Shown here: piece by piece, positions 35,086 to 49,000 of the stretch
Layout: each line of letters begins with the position of its first letter
How positions within the stretch are numbered: the first letter of the stretch is position 1
Assembly (NCBI GenBank): GCA_965153455.1
Contig: OZ234493.1
Coordinates: forward strand, 22,310,213-22,374,212
Source: Sphagnum compactum
Lineage: Eukaryota; Bryophyta; Sphagnopsida; Sphagnales
Direction: 5' to 3'
Length of the DNA: 64,000 bases
The notes under the pieces: generated by a model
Told to the model about the DNA's origin: nothing
The model's database searches: none
What the model saw: only the letters and a program-made list of their open reading frames with translations
Translations under genes and position numbers: made by a program

Positions 35086-38000
35086 TTGAAAAAATTGGGA
35101 CATGCCCACAGTCAATGCTAATGTCCATGCAAACATTTGGGGTCCAACTTTCGTTAGTTGTGATTTTACTTCAGATCACCATGCATGATTGCCTTTCAAG
35201 GTGCGAATTATGGCACCATGCCATTTACATACAACTGGGCAATCAACCCATCTGGGTTTTATGGCAAGTTTATGATGGCATGGCCAAGCAATATGAACAT
35301 GGATGACACCAACATAAGTAAAGACCATAATCTCATTCTCTTTTCCATTCACACATGAAATAGGTATTTAATTTTGTTGCCTTTTAACATCAGTAGCACC
35401 AACAAGACCTATGTGGTTCTTGAGAATGCATATATCATGTCATATAATGTGGTCAAGAAAATGACATAATCTGCCATCCCGGACGTTACTGGATCACTTG
35501 TGTGTGATCATGGATTTGGGTTTTTCTTAAAATAAATAAATAAATGAATAACTAATAAATTTACTTACCCTAGTAGCCATTCCAGCAGTAATTAAATTAT
35601 TTTCAGTAAATGTCGATTCTTTTTCAAAATTAGCTACTCGCAATGCCAAAATTTGTAGAAATTTGTTTGGCACTACTATTGATGCCTGGTTGGTCAATAG
35701 TAATGTGGTGGTGTGGTGTGCCTAAGTAGGTAGTGCAAAATTACTTGACATATATATATATATAAGTTTTTTTTTAAATTTTAATTGTTTTCTAAGGTGT
35801 TAGAATATCATTTCATGTTGTGAAGTAGGGGTAGCAAATAATATAGAGGGATGCTTTTTTTTTAATCTTTTTTTTTGGTAGCTATATTTGCTTTAATTGT
35901 CCATGAGCCACTTCAGCTACATTACAAAATTGGTGGGGAAAAAAAAATTGAAGAAAAAAAAAATCTTAGGTAGGGCCTTCCTCTATACTAAAATCATACA
36001 CAAGTAGTTTGCACAACAAGTTGGTTGTGTGTGTCCTTTGAATTCTTTGCTTGTACCCTTTGCTTTGTTTTACATTGGTGTCCTTGCTTCCTATTTTTAC
36101 TTTGAAATGTTGCATGGGTTTGTTTGTCTTCTACTTCCCTTGTGAACTTTTTTGCTTTTCCCCATTTTTTTAAAGTCCTTTTATCACATGTACTCATCTC
36201 CAAAATCCCCAATTCCAACCTTTTGAAGCTCTTGAACATGCTTTGTTCCTTTGGCCCTTTAGTGACCCACTTTAGGGTTTTGCTCTTCTGGCTTGTACTT
36301 GGGTCCTCTCTCTTTGTTCCTTCTTTTCCCCTTTTGCTGGTTGCCCATTTTTTATCAAGCAAGGCAAGGATATAGTGTTTAGATTCATTATAGAGAATAA
36401 TAGCTTAAGGGATTTTGGCCCCTAGGTAATAATAGGTCTATTTTTATATGTAGAATTATTATTATTTTTCCCCTTTTGGGGAAGGGTGGGGGGCTGTTGG
36501 ATTTTTTTTGTTCCCAATGTGTTTTCATCAAATTCCCTATGGGTTCCCAAAATTTATTAATTGGCCAATTTTGTGAAAAAAAATTTGAACCCACGTCTAT
36601 TGGGCTAATCACCCAACATGCACCATGGTCTAGGCACATTGGGATTATTGTATATACTTGTTATAATTTTGTGTCTCTTGTTAATAATATATTGTCTATG
36701 GTCGAAGCTTTCAGAAATTCAGAAATCCAATGTTATAAATTCTAAATATTGTAGTACCATAATACTGTACCTTGATGGTTTCAGCAAAAATTATATACTT
36801 TTAGAAATGATGAATTTTTTTTTGACAATTTTATTTTTCTCAAAAAAAAATTTGTGTGTGAAATTTTTTTTTCCAAATCTTTTGGAAATTTTAAGAATTA
36901 GGACCATAATTTTCATGTGGCCAATGAGAAGGCTCAGCATGCACTTAGGATGGCCCAATTTAACTACTATTTTCTTTTTCTTTTGTGAAAGAACATCCAA
37001 TTCGGGTTCAAGGATTTTTCAAAAAATTGTTAGAAATTTGTTAAATTTGTAACATGTTCAACGTTTGAGCAATGAATGACGGGGATGTCAATTAGCCCCC
37101 AAAATAAAAACATTTTTTTGATAATTTCATACAAAATGCTTGCAACTCCAACAAACAAACGCAGCAATTTTTCAAAAGACGATTCCTAGAACAATTTGTT
37201 GTTATCAAGGAAATCCACTTCCAAATTCCAGTCTTAATTCAACTTGAAATTTCTCAAAGCACTCTCATTATGCAAGTCTCTTTGTAAATGTGGGAAAGGA
37301 GTGCATAACAGGGATGGATTCAAGTGTGGTGTTATAGACATTTGACATGACATGAACAACCTCGAAATTTGATTACCTACTTGATGAAATGTAAGAAAGT
37401 TTTGAATTTTTCTTTATTCTATTCTATTATATTATATTATATTATTTCAGGGGTTAATTTTGTTGAACAAGAGGTCATTAAATTTAGATCACCCAACAAA
37501 CTGAAAAACACACACAACAAAGGTCCAACACACAAAAGCTTAGGTACAAATGTCCATCAAAGAGCCCCAATAAAAAAAAGCAAAAAAAAAAAGCCACAAC
37601 TATAAATCCATGTCATGAATAGCTTTGGAAAGCACTTCCGGAGTGCAAATTTCCAGAGGGAAATCTTACACAAGAAAGAGGGGCCACAGTGAACCAGCAC
37701 CCACCAGCACACCATCCATCCACTGGATGCCTGTTATTCCTCAGTTGTGGATGAACCTCAAATGAGTTAATATATGGTTTCACCTTGGTAACCAATTATG
37801 TAAGAAATAGGTCTCATATATGTAGGTGGATAGGTAGGAAAATAGATAACTACTAGGTAACTAGATGGCTCATACATAGATAAGGGCTGTTTTTACTACC
37901 TACTTATTAACAACCCATTTACTAACAACCTGCTAATGGCTTGTTAGTAGGTAGGTAGGTAGGTAAGTAGGTTAAAAAAAAGCAACCGAGGTAACCATCA

Positions 38001-40653
38001 TGGTTAGCTAGGGAACTAGAACTCAACAGAAAACTGTCTCCTGACCACTTACCATCCATCCTTCACGATGTGTGTGCATGTTGATGCCAAAGACCACAAC
38101 CCAAAAGACGTTTGAAGATGTCACTCGGACGTGGCATTTTCCGTGACTAAGAAGAGCTCGTCGTATTGTCAAAAATAAAAGTGAGGTGCTCAACGACTTG
38201 TTTTCCGTGAGCTTGCTTTGTACTTTTGGGGAAAAAATTGCATGAGCGGTGCGGTCGTGGTATATACTAATGCATTGTGGTGCGAACTTAAAGGGAAGTA
38301 TGACACATGAACACCTCTGTTTGCCTCCGACCCCCCCCCCCCCCCCCCCTCCCCAATTATTCATCTTTCACCAACTTTTTGTTGTTGAAAATTTCTTAAT
38401 ACCCAAAAGACACACACAATAAAGGAAACAATGCTACCTTATAATTTTTTCTTTGCAATGTTGTGCTTTCCCCCCTCATACCCACAATGGGAAAAAACTC
38501 TCGTGGGGCCACCCACCTTAATATATTTTCTCTCCCCGTATTAACTAACTTGAAAGTTAGTTAATAGGATTGATGCTAATGTGAAACTACTTTGTAGAGC
38601 TTTTCTTTTTATTTGGGGGGTGAATTTCTGCATTGTGGAGAACAAATTTTTTTGTAGAAAATTTAGGAAATTTTCATATTTTTAGTGTAATTTTTTTAAA
38701 AAATTGGAATTTTTTTCAAATATTTGAAACCATAAAACTGAAAAAAAAAAAACTCAGATTGCACTAGAGAAAAGTCCCTTTTTATTTCCCCCCCTCAAAG
38801 TATGCGTAGATTAAAACAATTAAAAAAAACGGAGGGTAAGTAAGATGATCTTGCCTTATACGCAATGTAGGGGTTAATATACTCTATGCCCTATAAAAGC
38901 CATGTAAATAATACATATAATGTATTGCAATAATTCATGATATAATAAAAAAAATTGTATATATTTCATTATATATTTCATTGTATATTACATTTATTAT
39001 TGTTCATACATATAATGTAAGGTGATATATACCTTAAAATACATAATTTTCAAAAGTCATGCATTTTCATTCAAGTTTCAACCAACCCCCCAATATTGTA
39101 ATTTGACATTTTGTAATGTGTCTATTCAATGTTTTACATTCATTTTTGGAAATTGTTATGTACTTTGTTTTTATAAAAAATGTATTGATAAAGAAATTTG
39201 GTGAACCACTTGACATGAAAAAAAAATCCATGTCTATTCAATTATCATTATTTTTCATATTTTAATTTATTTACCCAACTTTTACATGATTTTACACAAT
39301 CATTACAATTTTGCTTTTTTTCTTTTTGTTTTTGACTTTTTCAAGAATCACAAACTTTTTAAAAAATTCATAATTAAATTATATTTACTCAATAAATTTT
39401 TTAATATAAAATAAAATAAAATACCATATAAAGTACCTTTGAAAAACTATATTAAATCTCTCACCCTTTCAAAATATGTATAAAAAAATGTTATTAACCA
39501 AAAAAAAATTCAAAAAACATGACATGATAGTTATTGTTATTTTCCTGAAAATGTTTTGGTTAAGAAAAGGATTAAGAAAATAAAAATTCAAAAATACATT
39601 AAATTTCATTAAAGTTTCAGAGTTTTATATATCCCATTTAATAAATAAATGAATAAATAAATAGACTTGTATGAAGGGAGGTGTTCCCAGAGTCAAGCAA
39701 GCTCAAGAGAGAGAAGAAACAGAGTCCAAAAGGGGATATTAGGAATTTCTTCTTCTTCTCTTCTTCTTCTCTCTCTGTTTTTTTTTTCCCTTCTCCTTCT
39801 GCACGTGGCAACACACAAGTCAAGTGCACAAGAAGAAGAAGAAGAAGAAGAGTAGTGAATGATTCAAGTCAAGTGCACAAGAAGAATGAGTGAATGATTA
39901 AGATGCTTGCAAACAAAATTACATAGATGATTTTTATTTTATTTTTTTCATTTTTTCCTTCTTCTTCTTCTTCTTCTTCAGCATCCAACAATTTAAGGTT
40001 CTTCAGAAGAGGATTATAATTGTTCATATGGAATGATTCACTCAAAATTTGGGGCACTGGCAGAGTTTTGCTAGTAAATTCTGTGTTTGTTTGTCCAGAG
40101 AGAATTTAAGAAACAAGTTTCATTCTCAACAGCTTGCCACAAAATTATTATGTAATGTTTTTTTTTTTTTTTTTTTTGTTTGGTTGCAAGAAAGTAGACG
40201 CATAAAAAACTAACAACAACAAGAAGGAAGAAGAAGAAGAAGCTCAGAAGAAGATGAATTCGTATGATTCATGAAGAATTATGATAATTGTGAGCTGATT
40301 TCATTTCTCTGTGAATTTTCACAAAAGATTTTGTGCCTGCAGTAGTAGCTCTTGTTGAATCCAGAGAGGTAGACCTTGTAGCTGTGATGATTGAAGAAGG
40401 AGGAGCAGCAGCAGCAGCAGAGGAGGAGGAAATGATTTGAAAGAGGAGGAGATCCGAGAAGAAGATCAGTGCAAATTCGGGCTTGATGTTCCAATAGAAA
40501 ATTGGATATCTGACGGTGTGATGAGGAGGCGGAGGAGGAGGAGGTTTGCACTTGAAAAGAAGAAGTTCTAATCTCGGAGGATTCTATTTGATTCGATTCG
40601 ATTCGATTCTCTGTTGTTGTTGTTGTTGTTGTTGTTGTGCTGGAAGCAGCGAG
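35086..40653. other. AT-rich spacer and O-fucosyltransferase-like gene 5' region
   Basis: No gene was recognised. 35990-36362 on the minus strand is a Lys-rich open stretch with no known match. A 19-base C run lies at 38331-38349, and TAGG repeats lie near 37945-37972. From 39740 to 40650 the sequence is packed with trinucleotide repeats: CTTCTT at about 39750-39775, GAA at 39831-39852, TTC at 39958-39980, GAAGAA near 40225, and (TTG)n just before the start codon at 40654. This last part is likely the promoter and 5' UTR of the next gene. Confidence 0.55.
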
Positions 40654-43643
40654 ATGATGATGCAATCGAAGCAGTTGTTAACACAGTCATGGACAAGAAG
40701 ATTAAGATCTCCTCCTCATGTGTCAGTGACGGCGGCGATTCTTCTTGTGTTCGCTTCCTTAAGCTTCTTGCTTCTGCTGCTGGTGTTGCTGTCATCGACT
40801 TCTGTTTCTACTCTCTCAATTGCAGGCAGTGCTGCTTTGGTCTCATCCTTGACCTCCTCAAACGTGACCGCCGGCTTCTTCTTCACCGACATGAACAACA
40901 TGTACGACAACAAGACGGAAACTCCGGCTGCGCCTCAACTGCATGCAAATGACATAGCATCTGATGTAGGAATTCTTCATCAAGAAGACAATTCTTCAGC
41001 AACAAAGCTTCACAACGTCGACTCCTCAAACGCAGTTGCAACAGTGATGCCGACTCTTCCCTCAATTGATCAGTCAGTACTCATCCCAGCTCTATCTCCT
41101 GCAGCACCTCCGCAACAAAACTTCATGGTCCAGCTCCAACAAGAAGAAGAAGAAGAAGTTCATGATGTCGAAGGATTAATATATGGAGTTGATGCTGATC
41201 AAAATTTGAATATCGCTTGGTCGCCGGTTGCTGCTGCTGCTGCTGCAGCAGCAGCTCCTTCAGTTCTTAGAGACAAGATGAGCAGGAACAAGCCGGAGGA
41301 CATGATGATGAACCACACAGAAGAAGAAAAAGAAGCATCAACAACAACGGTAATTAGCTTGCAGCCGTTGTTACCTGAATCATCGACTCCTAGTCCATCT
41401 CCTGCTGCTGCTGCAGTCCTCTTTCAAGACGAAGAACGCCAGAGTGCTGCCGAAGTGGAGAAATTCTTGGTGCCGATTCTGAGCTACCAAGTTGGTGCTG
41501 GCAACCAGTTGATGGAGTACATGTCGGCTGCCATCATGGCCCGTGCTCTCAACCGCACTCTTTGCCTTACTGATTTCTTCCCAGGTCCCAGCAGACACAC
41601 TGGTACTAAGAAGCACTGTCCAGAACAAGTCTAGATTCTTCCAAGAATACATCATGCATGGGTCAGGCTTGTAATCTGGGGCATCGCTCTGCTTCTGATG
41701 ATTCCCAAGTTCTTTGTTCTGATTTCCATTCTGGCATGCAATCATAATATTGTGTTGTCTGATCATCATCATCTTTGGGACTTGTTCTTGAACAGGGAGA
41801 TCAGTGAGAGGAGGAGGTGGATTGGCAATGGAAGATCGGTATGACAAGGACTCCCTGTCCAGGTTTGTACGTGTCACGTCCAAGAAGAATTGCTTGCAAC
41901 AGTGTGATAGAAAGCTGGATGCATGGTGGCTGCTGAAACCAATGCGGAAACCCAAAGTCTATGACTGGAAATCCATGCCAACAAATGTATGCAAACTGAA
42001 TCTTCTTCCCTTTGAACAGACCCCACAACACTCTGCAATTCTTTATTTCTTTCTTTCTTTGAACTTCTACATTAGATTGATGGGTACTGCTTGCAATTAT
42101 TTCTTTCTTTCTTCTGTGTTAGATTGATGGGTTTAGGGTCTCCATTCTTGGATGGGTGGTACTGCAATTATTTCTTTCTTTCTTTCTTTCTTTCTTCTGC
42201 ATTAGATTGATGGGTTTAGGGTTTCCATTCTTGAATGGCAGGAGACACTGCACCTCTCTTGGGATTATGTGAGATGGCAGACACCAGCAGACATAGCTGA
42301 AAGACTGGGGAGTTTTTCAAATGCACACTGTGTTGCAGTGGGTGGGTTGTTCCCGGGCCTGAGATGGAGAGGTGGGTTTCTAGCAGTGTCTGCATTTCTG
42401 CAACCTTCCGAACGCATCACAGCTCTAGCAGATGATCTGCAAGCCATGGCCATAGGCATCAATGTCCCTTACCTAGCAGTCCACTGGAGGTTTGAGCAAT
42501 CTGAATGTGGATCTCGCAAGTCTGGATTATGCTTCGTGCGCTGTGGGGATGGTGCTCTTATCGACTCGGGCCTACATCCAGATGCAAAAGAGTGGATTGA
42601 GATGTCCAAAGATCAGTGCAAAAATCGGGCTCTTGGAGTGGGTCTTGACAAATTTGATCTCTTCAATGCCATCTTTGATCGAGCCCAGAATTACAGCCTC
42701 AAGACTGTGTACTTGGCCACAGATGGCTGGATCCGAGGTCCACATGGTGCTGCGCTTGTGAAAGAGGTACCCAATAATGTTCAAATGAAATGAGAGGGTT
42801 TAGGGTTTAAAGGGAGAGAGAGGATAAGAAGTAGGTGCACGTGTCATGCTGAATTGGAAGAAACTCAAAACTGCTCCAAGCTGACACACATTGCAAATTT
42901 GGTGTGCATGTGCTGCAGGCTGTAGAGGAGTTGCGGAACCGCGGACTTGCAGTTGTGGGATTGTGGAATATCAAGCATCTACCCAACTTCCCAGATGGAA
43001 CCACATTCGATCCCAAGTCTACTCTTGGCACAAGACCGGTAATGTACTATATCTACATCGCATCATCAAATGGGCAAGCTTGTTCTTTCTCAATCAGATA
43101 GGTGCAAGGATGTTTTGTGTTGGCATCAATTGGAAGCAATTGCAACAAGAAGAATGATCCTAGATACTGGAGATTGTGTTTGGGTTTCAGGTAAATGGTC
43201 ACCAGATTGCACTGGTTGAGCAGGAGATTTGTACCAGATCAAATGCATTTCTTGGCAGTAGTCAATCAACCTGGAGCCTGGCAGTGTTTCGCTCGCGGTT
43301 GGCTCGTCGTCGTGTGAAGCAGATTCTGGAATCCCATCTAGATGTCACAAGAGCTGAATCCTCAGGGATTCTGCAGCAACAAGGAGACAAGTCCCCGGGT
43401 GCAGCAATCAAGAAGCAAGACTTGCAGCAGGAGGAAGATGATGAAGCAGTGATTGAAGAATTGATGAAAGACAATCATGCTGCAGGGCTGCAGTGTAGAT
43501 ATGCTCGCTACTTCAACAGGATAAGAGCAAATGCAACTGTGGAAACATATGCTGATGAAGTACCTGATGGCTGGCTGGACTTGGAAGCTTGCGAAGGTCG
43601 CATTGGGCATGGTGGAAAATGCACAGTTGCCAAATGTATTTGA
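40654..43643 (+). CDS. O-fucosyltransferase-like family protein (type II membrane protein)
   Basis: Five exons (40654-41602, 41796-41986, 42242-42766, 42919-43038, 43191-43643) join in phase and give about 745 residues. Residues about 23-48 form a signal anchor ([20 protein letters not shown]), so the catalytic part should face the Golgi lumen. A long low-complexity stem follows, with Ala and Glu runs. The catalytic region starts PILSYQVGAGNQLMEYMSAA, equivalent to the GGxxNQ nucleotide-sugar loop of GDP-fucose transferases. Then come LAVHWRFEQSEC, matching the HxR motif region, and KTVYLATDGWIRGPHG. The Cys-rich segment FVRCGDGALIDSG is in the variable part. The end TWSLAVFRSRLARR matches the S/T-x-x-S/T-x-x-x-x-R style of this fold. 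Donor substrate and acceptor are inferred from the fold only. Three consecutive ATGs open the frame. Confidence 0.8.
42030..42241. repeat. Minisatellite with TTTC microsatellites in intron 2
   Basis: Three degenerate copies, each about 65-75 bp, carry TGCAATTATTTCTTTC, then ATTAGATTGATGGG, then CATTCTTGGATGG. The TTTC tract differs in length among copies. The last copy runs into the splice acceptor (GAATGGCAG at 42233-42241), so the 3' splice site lies in repeat sequence. Confidence 0.8.
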
Positions 43644-46086
43644 TACTGCCAACCATTTTTCATTCTCGAGAATGCTGTGTCTTCCTTCTGCAAAGAGAAA
43701 CAGCAGTAAGACTTCTCAAATCCAGCAACCAAGAGATTATAGCTAGCTCGAGCTGGACATAATTCAGGAGATCAAGAATAACACCAATAGAAAGATACCT
43801 GTACATAATTCCAACTGTGTAGGACATGATAGAATGATACAGGAGGTCATGTAGAAGCTTCTTCTCATGGCTTCTTCTTGTTTCCCTACAAAGCAGAAAT
43901 TTGGCAAGAATGTAGCTGAGATATGTAAGAGCTGCGATGAGAATAATTTAAGGTTCAAACCTCACATACACAATCTCTGTGTGTGTGAACATCCCGTCTG
44001 CTACCCGGAAAGAGATAGCAATCTGTCCTCGATTACAAGCAGGAGCATCTCTTCATGCTCAATCATAGAGGTTATAACTGAAGAAGTAGTACATCAGTTG
44101 CCCGGACTAGTGCAGGCAATCAAGAAATTTCGTCGTCATCTGTGGTGGGATGACACATTCATTCTGATCCTGAGATTTATTGTCAATTCTTCTTGGCATT
44201 TTGTATATAATAAGACATGCTAAGGATTTTGATGCTTGAATTCCAAGGAAAGAAAGCTCAGGTGGAAGATCATCACAAACATGACATGAGAGACAGGTTG
44301 CTAGTGATGCACCGTTTGATTGGGGAGTGGCTGAATATCAAGAGCTTTCCTGAGAATTCAACATGCTGTGGGTGATGATGATGATAGCAGCAGCAGCAGC
44401 ATGCACAGTTGTTTGTTGCATCTATTACCAGAATGAAATCTCTGGTGGCTGAGAAGAAGCAGGAACTGGAAAACAGCTTGTTCCTTCATCCATCAAAGAG
44501 GTTAGGATCATCTCTTTACTTTGCACTTTTGATTTTGTTGTGGAGTTGAATCCAACAACTCCTCTAACTGGCTTTGAAGAGTAGAATCTCTGAAGAAGCC
44601 AGTCCTCAGAAGTTATGTTACATATATTTCAGATTTTTTTTTTGGTGGCATTTTGAATGCAAAATAATTGCATATATAGCATGAATTGTAGGTTGATGAG
44701 GAAGATAAAGAGCAATGAATCATTAGTGTTGGGTTGGAATTCCTTTGGTGTAGGAGAGTTATGTCATCCATTCATCACTGAGAAAAACTAGAACCAAAAA
44801 GACAGTAGACCACTGTGGGTCAAGAAAATGTCCATGACAAAACAATGAAGCATGATCAACCAGGAGAAAGATTGGAAAGTCTTGTATTCATCACCATAGT
44901 GAAAGCTCTTTAGCTTCAAGAAGCTCCCTGAACAAAGAATTGTCTTCATCTGTGAGACTGGTGAGAAGCCCATGTATTGTTCATGCAGCCTAGTGAAGAA
45001 GCTGACAAATTACACAGTAGTCAGAATACCACACTGATGTCATGGATGCCATCACCACCCACTCGGGATGTTTTAAGGCTTTTGTTTCATAGCCCTTCTT
45101 CAAAGAGTTTTCCAATGCTGCTTCAAGCTCCTCAAATCAGACCACCATTCCATACACAACTAGTATGATTTAGACTGACTCTAGAGGACTCGCCAGATTA
45201 ATCAGTGACTTCTCCAATTAGAAGATGTTCGCCATCTTCTTTCACAGAATCCACTAGATATGGAGCTCCTGTTTCTGCAGACGAACATGGAAACAGGGGG
45301 GAAGAAAAAAAAAGGTTGGGTATGAGCAAATGCATCAAAACAACTATCAATCACAATGGAAGCAGTAACAACTGTGCATGTGACCCTGTGGTAGTTCTGT
45401 GCAATTGGGAAGAACTACATCGTTTGGGTGATGCAATTGCACAGAGCACATGTGCCCAATTGCACAGAACTACCAAATGTGCCCAATTGCACAGGCCACA
45501 TGCACAATTTTGATTTGTCACTCAAATGCAAAGCAACCTACGAAAAGGATGGCAGCCTGTGGGTATTCAGATTTTTTCCCTTCTGTAAAAAAGGGTCACA
45601 CACCGATGCATGCATGGGAGAGACCAGGTTTGTCTTCACCTACTCCACTTGTCAACAAATGTGGAACCTGACTTGTATAGTATCATAACAACTCAATCAC
45701 TGGCAATTTATAGTGGGAAAGGATTGTACCAGGAGGTAGCAGATTCTTGTACAAGAAATCAAGACATGCTCGACTGTTTATGTCCTTGGAATGCGTCGCC
45801 TGCAGTGCACCTGTCATCCTGCAGTCACAAATTTTAAGATCATGAAAATTCTATTCTGGAAGTTGTAAGTTCTGGCATGATCCATCACTTAGACATAACA
45901 CACAAAATTTTATTTCAAAAACTATCATACTTCTTGGGACTCGTAACTGGCAATGCTCCTGCTCTTTCCATAGAGGTCATCTGCTGCACAAGAATTCTGT
46001 TCGCTGGCAAATGCAGAGTACAATTGTGGGTAATGCGCGAGGTTATTTGAAATTAATTAGGCAATACAGTAGTTTTATGGATTCGC
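43644..46086. other. Convergent spacer between the O-fucosyltransferase-like and PAF-acetylhydrolase genes
   Basis: This contains both 3' flanks. An open stretch of 118 codons at 43867-44223 (plus) is not recognised. At 45398-45510 the phrase GCCCAATTGCACAG repeats several times. A 40-bp segment at 45728-45770 recurs at 46880-46920. No gene was recognised. Confidence 0.5.
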
Positions 46087-49000
46087 TTAGCTCTCTGCAC
46101 AAAGTAATTCCTTCCTCTCAAGTCCATCCAGAACCACGTACCCTGCTATCTTAGCAATATTCGGAAACAGCAATGGAAAGTCACATTGATCCATATGTGT
46201 AGTACCCTGCCCACAGCAACAACAATTTGTACATTGCCTTTAGAAGAACTATGATTGAAAGTGGGAACAAAGTAATCAGCAGCCAAGGAAGCATACCTAT
46301 ATGGAAAATAGTGTACTTCGAAGTCTTGACCACCAATTGTGGCTACTGTCAATCTGGAATGGCTGGCTACTTGTGTCATGTTTTTCAGATAGTCAAATAC
46401 ATTCCTGAATGCTTGAAGAAAAAAGTTTGTTTTTCAAGCTTGAAGGGACTTCTTCTACTTAAATTGGGATCTATCAGAAATGAGACGATTTTGTTCAGTG
46501 ACAAAAGAATAATTTTGTGCATTGAAATGCTCATTGAGTGGGTTAAACCTTGATTGTCATCAATGCAGTAATCAATGGGCTGGCCTCATTGTGAGCTTGA
46601 GCTCTTCCCGTCATGAACTTCTTGCGACCATTTCTCAAGGCAGCCCAATTGAAACTTTCGGTGTTAAGAAGTAAAACAGGCACTTTGCCTGCCAGTCTAG
46701 AGTAATCCACCTGTACATGCCCAATTCCAACAGACTCAAAAGTGACCACAAAGCTTTAAGGAAAATAGCTGGATAGACAAAAAGACAAAAATAGAGATGA
46801 AAATGACATTAAGATTGACAGTAAAACCCACCACCTCATTATGAAGGTTAAAGTCAGAAAATGAAGTTGGAATATTCATACCAGGAGGTAGCAGATTCCT
46901 GTACAAGAAATCAAGACACAAGAAGTTGGGAATATTCATATACCAAAAGAAACGTTCATACCTCCTCAAGTGGTTCCCACCAAACATCCTCTGCCAGACA
47001 ACATTTGATCCTTTTGTCCACACCGGAAGTAGCAATTGCGGTGGCGCCACCAAAAGAATGCCCATGCATTGCAATGTGGTTTAAATCAAGCCGCTGTTGG
47101 AAAAACTTGGTGTCAAGACTAGCCCTGCCTGTCACACTGTTGAAGTTCTGCATAAGTGAGCCTTGATCTAAGCTCTCGAGCACATCAATCACCTTCTGAA
47201 TCTCCCCAACCCTCTGCAGCAACACGGACAATGACATCATGTACTTTAGAAATGGATATTAACTATAGACTACTGCAGATTTGGCAGAATCTGAATTAAC
47301 AAAATCCAAAAGTGGCATGTGAGTCATGTTAATGCCTGCATATTCTCTTGGAACGCTCCTCAGAAGCTCAATTTTTAAGCTTTTTTTGAAACATCAATGT
47401 TTGAGCATCAAGTCTCTAAGCATCAAGAGATCTTAACCTTAAGATCTAACAGGACTTCTTAGAGCCTCAAATCCTTTGTGACATCTCCATAACTGAAGAA
47501 AACTTGACCTAAATATGTACAATACTTCCAAGATAAGAAAGAAAAACCAATCTTCTTGTATGTCAATCTCAAACACCCAAGAGTTTTATGAAAAGGAAGG
47601 CAAATGGATCATTGATAGAATCCAGCAATGAATTGTGAGGAGGAGAATCCCTCTCCATTAAAAAAGGCACAGGAAGAGAGGGAGGAGCACCATCAAGAGG
47701 AAGAAGAAGGAATTGAACTTTGGGCTTGCAGGGAATAAAAGGTTTAGGACCTCCATAACAAAGGAATGGGTCTACACCCTGACTTTTACCTTAGAAACAG
47801 TGCTTTGTTACCTGCCTAAGTTGCTTCGCACGTTCAGCCATTGGTGTATCACCAATTGGTTTATCACCAAAAGCATGATGTACCCACTTGCATTTTCCTT
47901 CGTGATCATGATAATGAGCCATTGATGATGACCCATCTAAATGCTCCACTGCCACTACAACTGCCATTCAACACCAAATTGCAAACACAGTTAAGATTCA
48001 CATACCAAATTGTGGTGCACTCCACCTCATAACATTCACCACCAGCAAGTATATATACATATTCACACATTCATATGATGCTCAATGAAAAAATGCATAC
48101 AGAAATGGCCTTCTTGAACAACAGGGGAGCAGGGGAAACAAAACAGAGGACCGTAACTGTAACCATGGGAAGCAAGATCAACGCATGTAGCACTATAAGT
48201 GGTGTGGCAAGCCCACATGCCATGTGAGAATATCACAACTGGCAAGCGCTGCTTCTTTGTGCCTTCTTCACCTTTTGGTGTCAAAAGTGGCTTCTTCACA
48301 GATGCCTGTATTGGCAGCCGAAACCATGTCGCAGAGTAGAAAATAGCTGTAAAACCACAAAAATCCACCCATGCAGTTCGCAGTTAGAAGTCACATAGTA
48401 GGTACAGGGATTGGTTTGTAACAGAACTTTGGATCACAACATGTGATACCCATCAGTTTTGAGCCATAAACAAGACAAAACTGACACAGGTGCATGGATG
48501 GCTTTAGGCTTTAGGCTTACAAAATGAGAACCAAAATGCTCTCTCAAGTGCCAATTGAAGCAGGTCAATTCAAAAAGCATACACAAAGTAGAAGAAGCTT
48601 AAATTCATCAGCTTTTTTTTGTGGTTTCTTCACTGACCTAATTATCTGGAAAGGGTGAAATGAGTTGTGCAGATGGGCAGTCAGGCTTGCAACAGATTGG
48701 GGAAGAAAGAGAAAGAAAATTCAGGAATATGAAAAATGGGAATCAATCACAACAAGTCTGCCTACTGTCTTAGACTACTGTGATTTTAGCTCACACCAAC
48801 ATTGAAAAACTGCAACAGATGGGAAGATCTCAAATGGGTCCAGAGTTTATGGGAAGAAGAAGGTGATGATGACGACGATGACAAGAAGATGGACATGCAA
48901 GAAGGATGATGAAAAGGGGACACACACACAGAGAAGACGGGAGTGAAACATACATGCAATAACCGAAATGCCCAATCTGCTGAAAACTGAACTGGGAGCA

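Noticed and set aside
35994-36362. Lys-rich 122-codon minus-strand frame
   Set aside because: Composition follows T-rich plus-strand sequence; no motif, splice context or known family.
36490-37060. Possible LTR starting TGTTGGA
   Set aside because: No matching end and no target duplication could be found.
46200-46380. Minus-strand frame MTQVASHSRLTVATIGGQDF as an extra PAF-acetylhydrolase exon
   Set aside because: The direct junction 46549 to 46206 gives the conserved IKGTTHMDQCDFPLL in phase, and the extra frame reads the last exon in a different phase.
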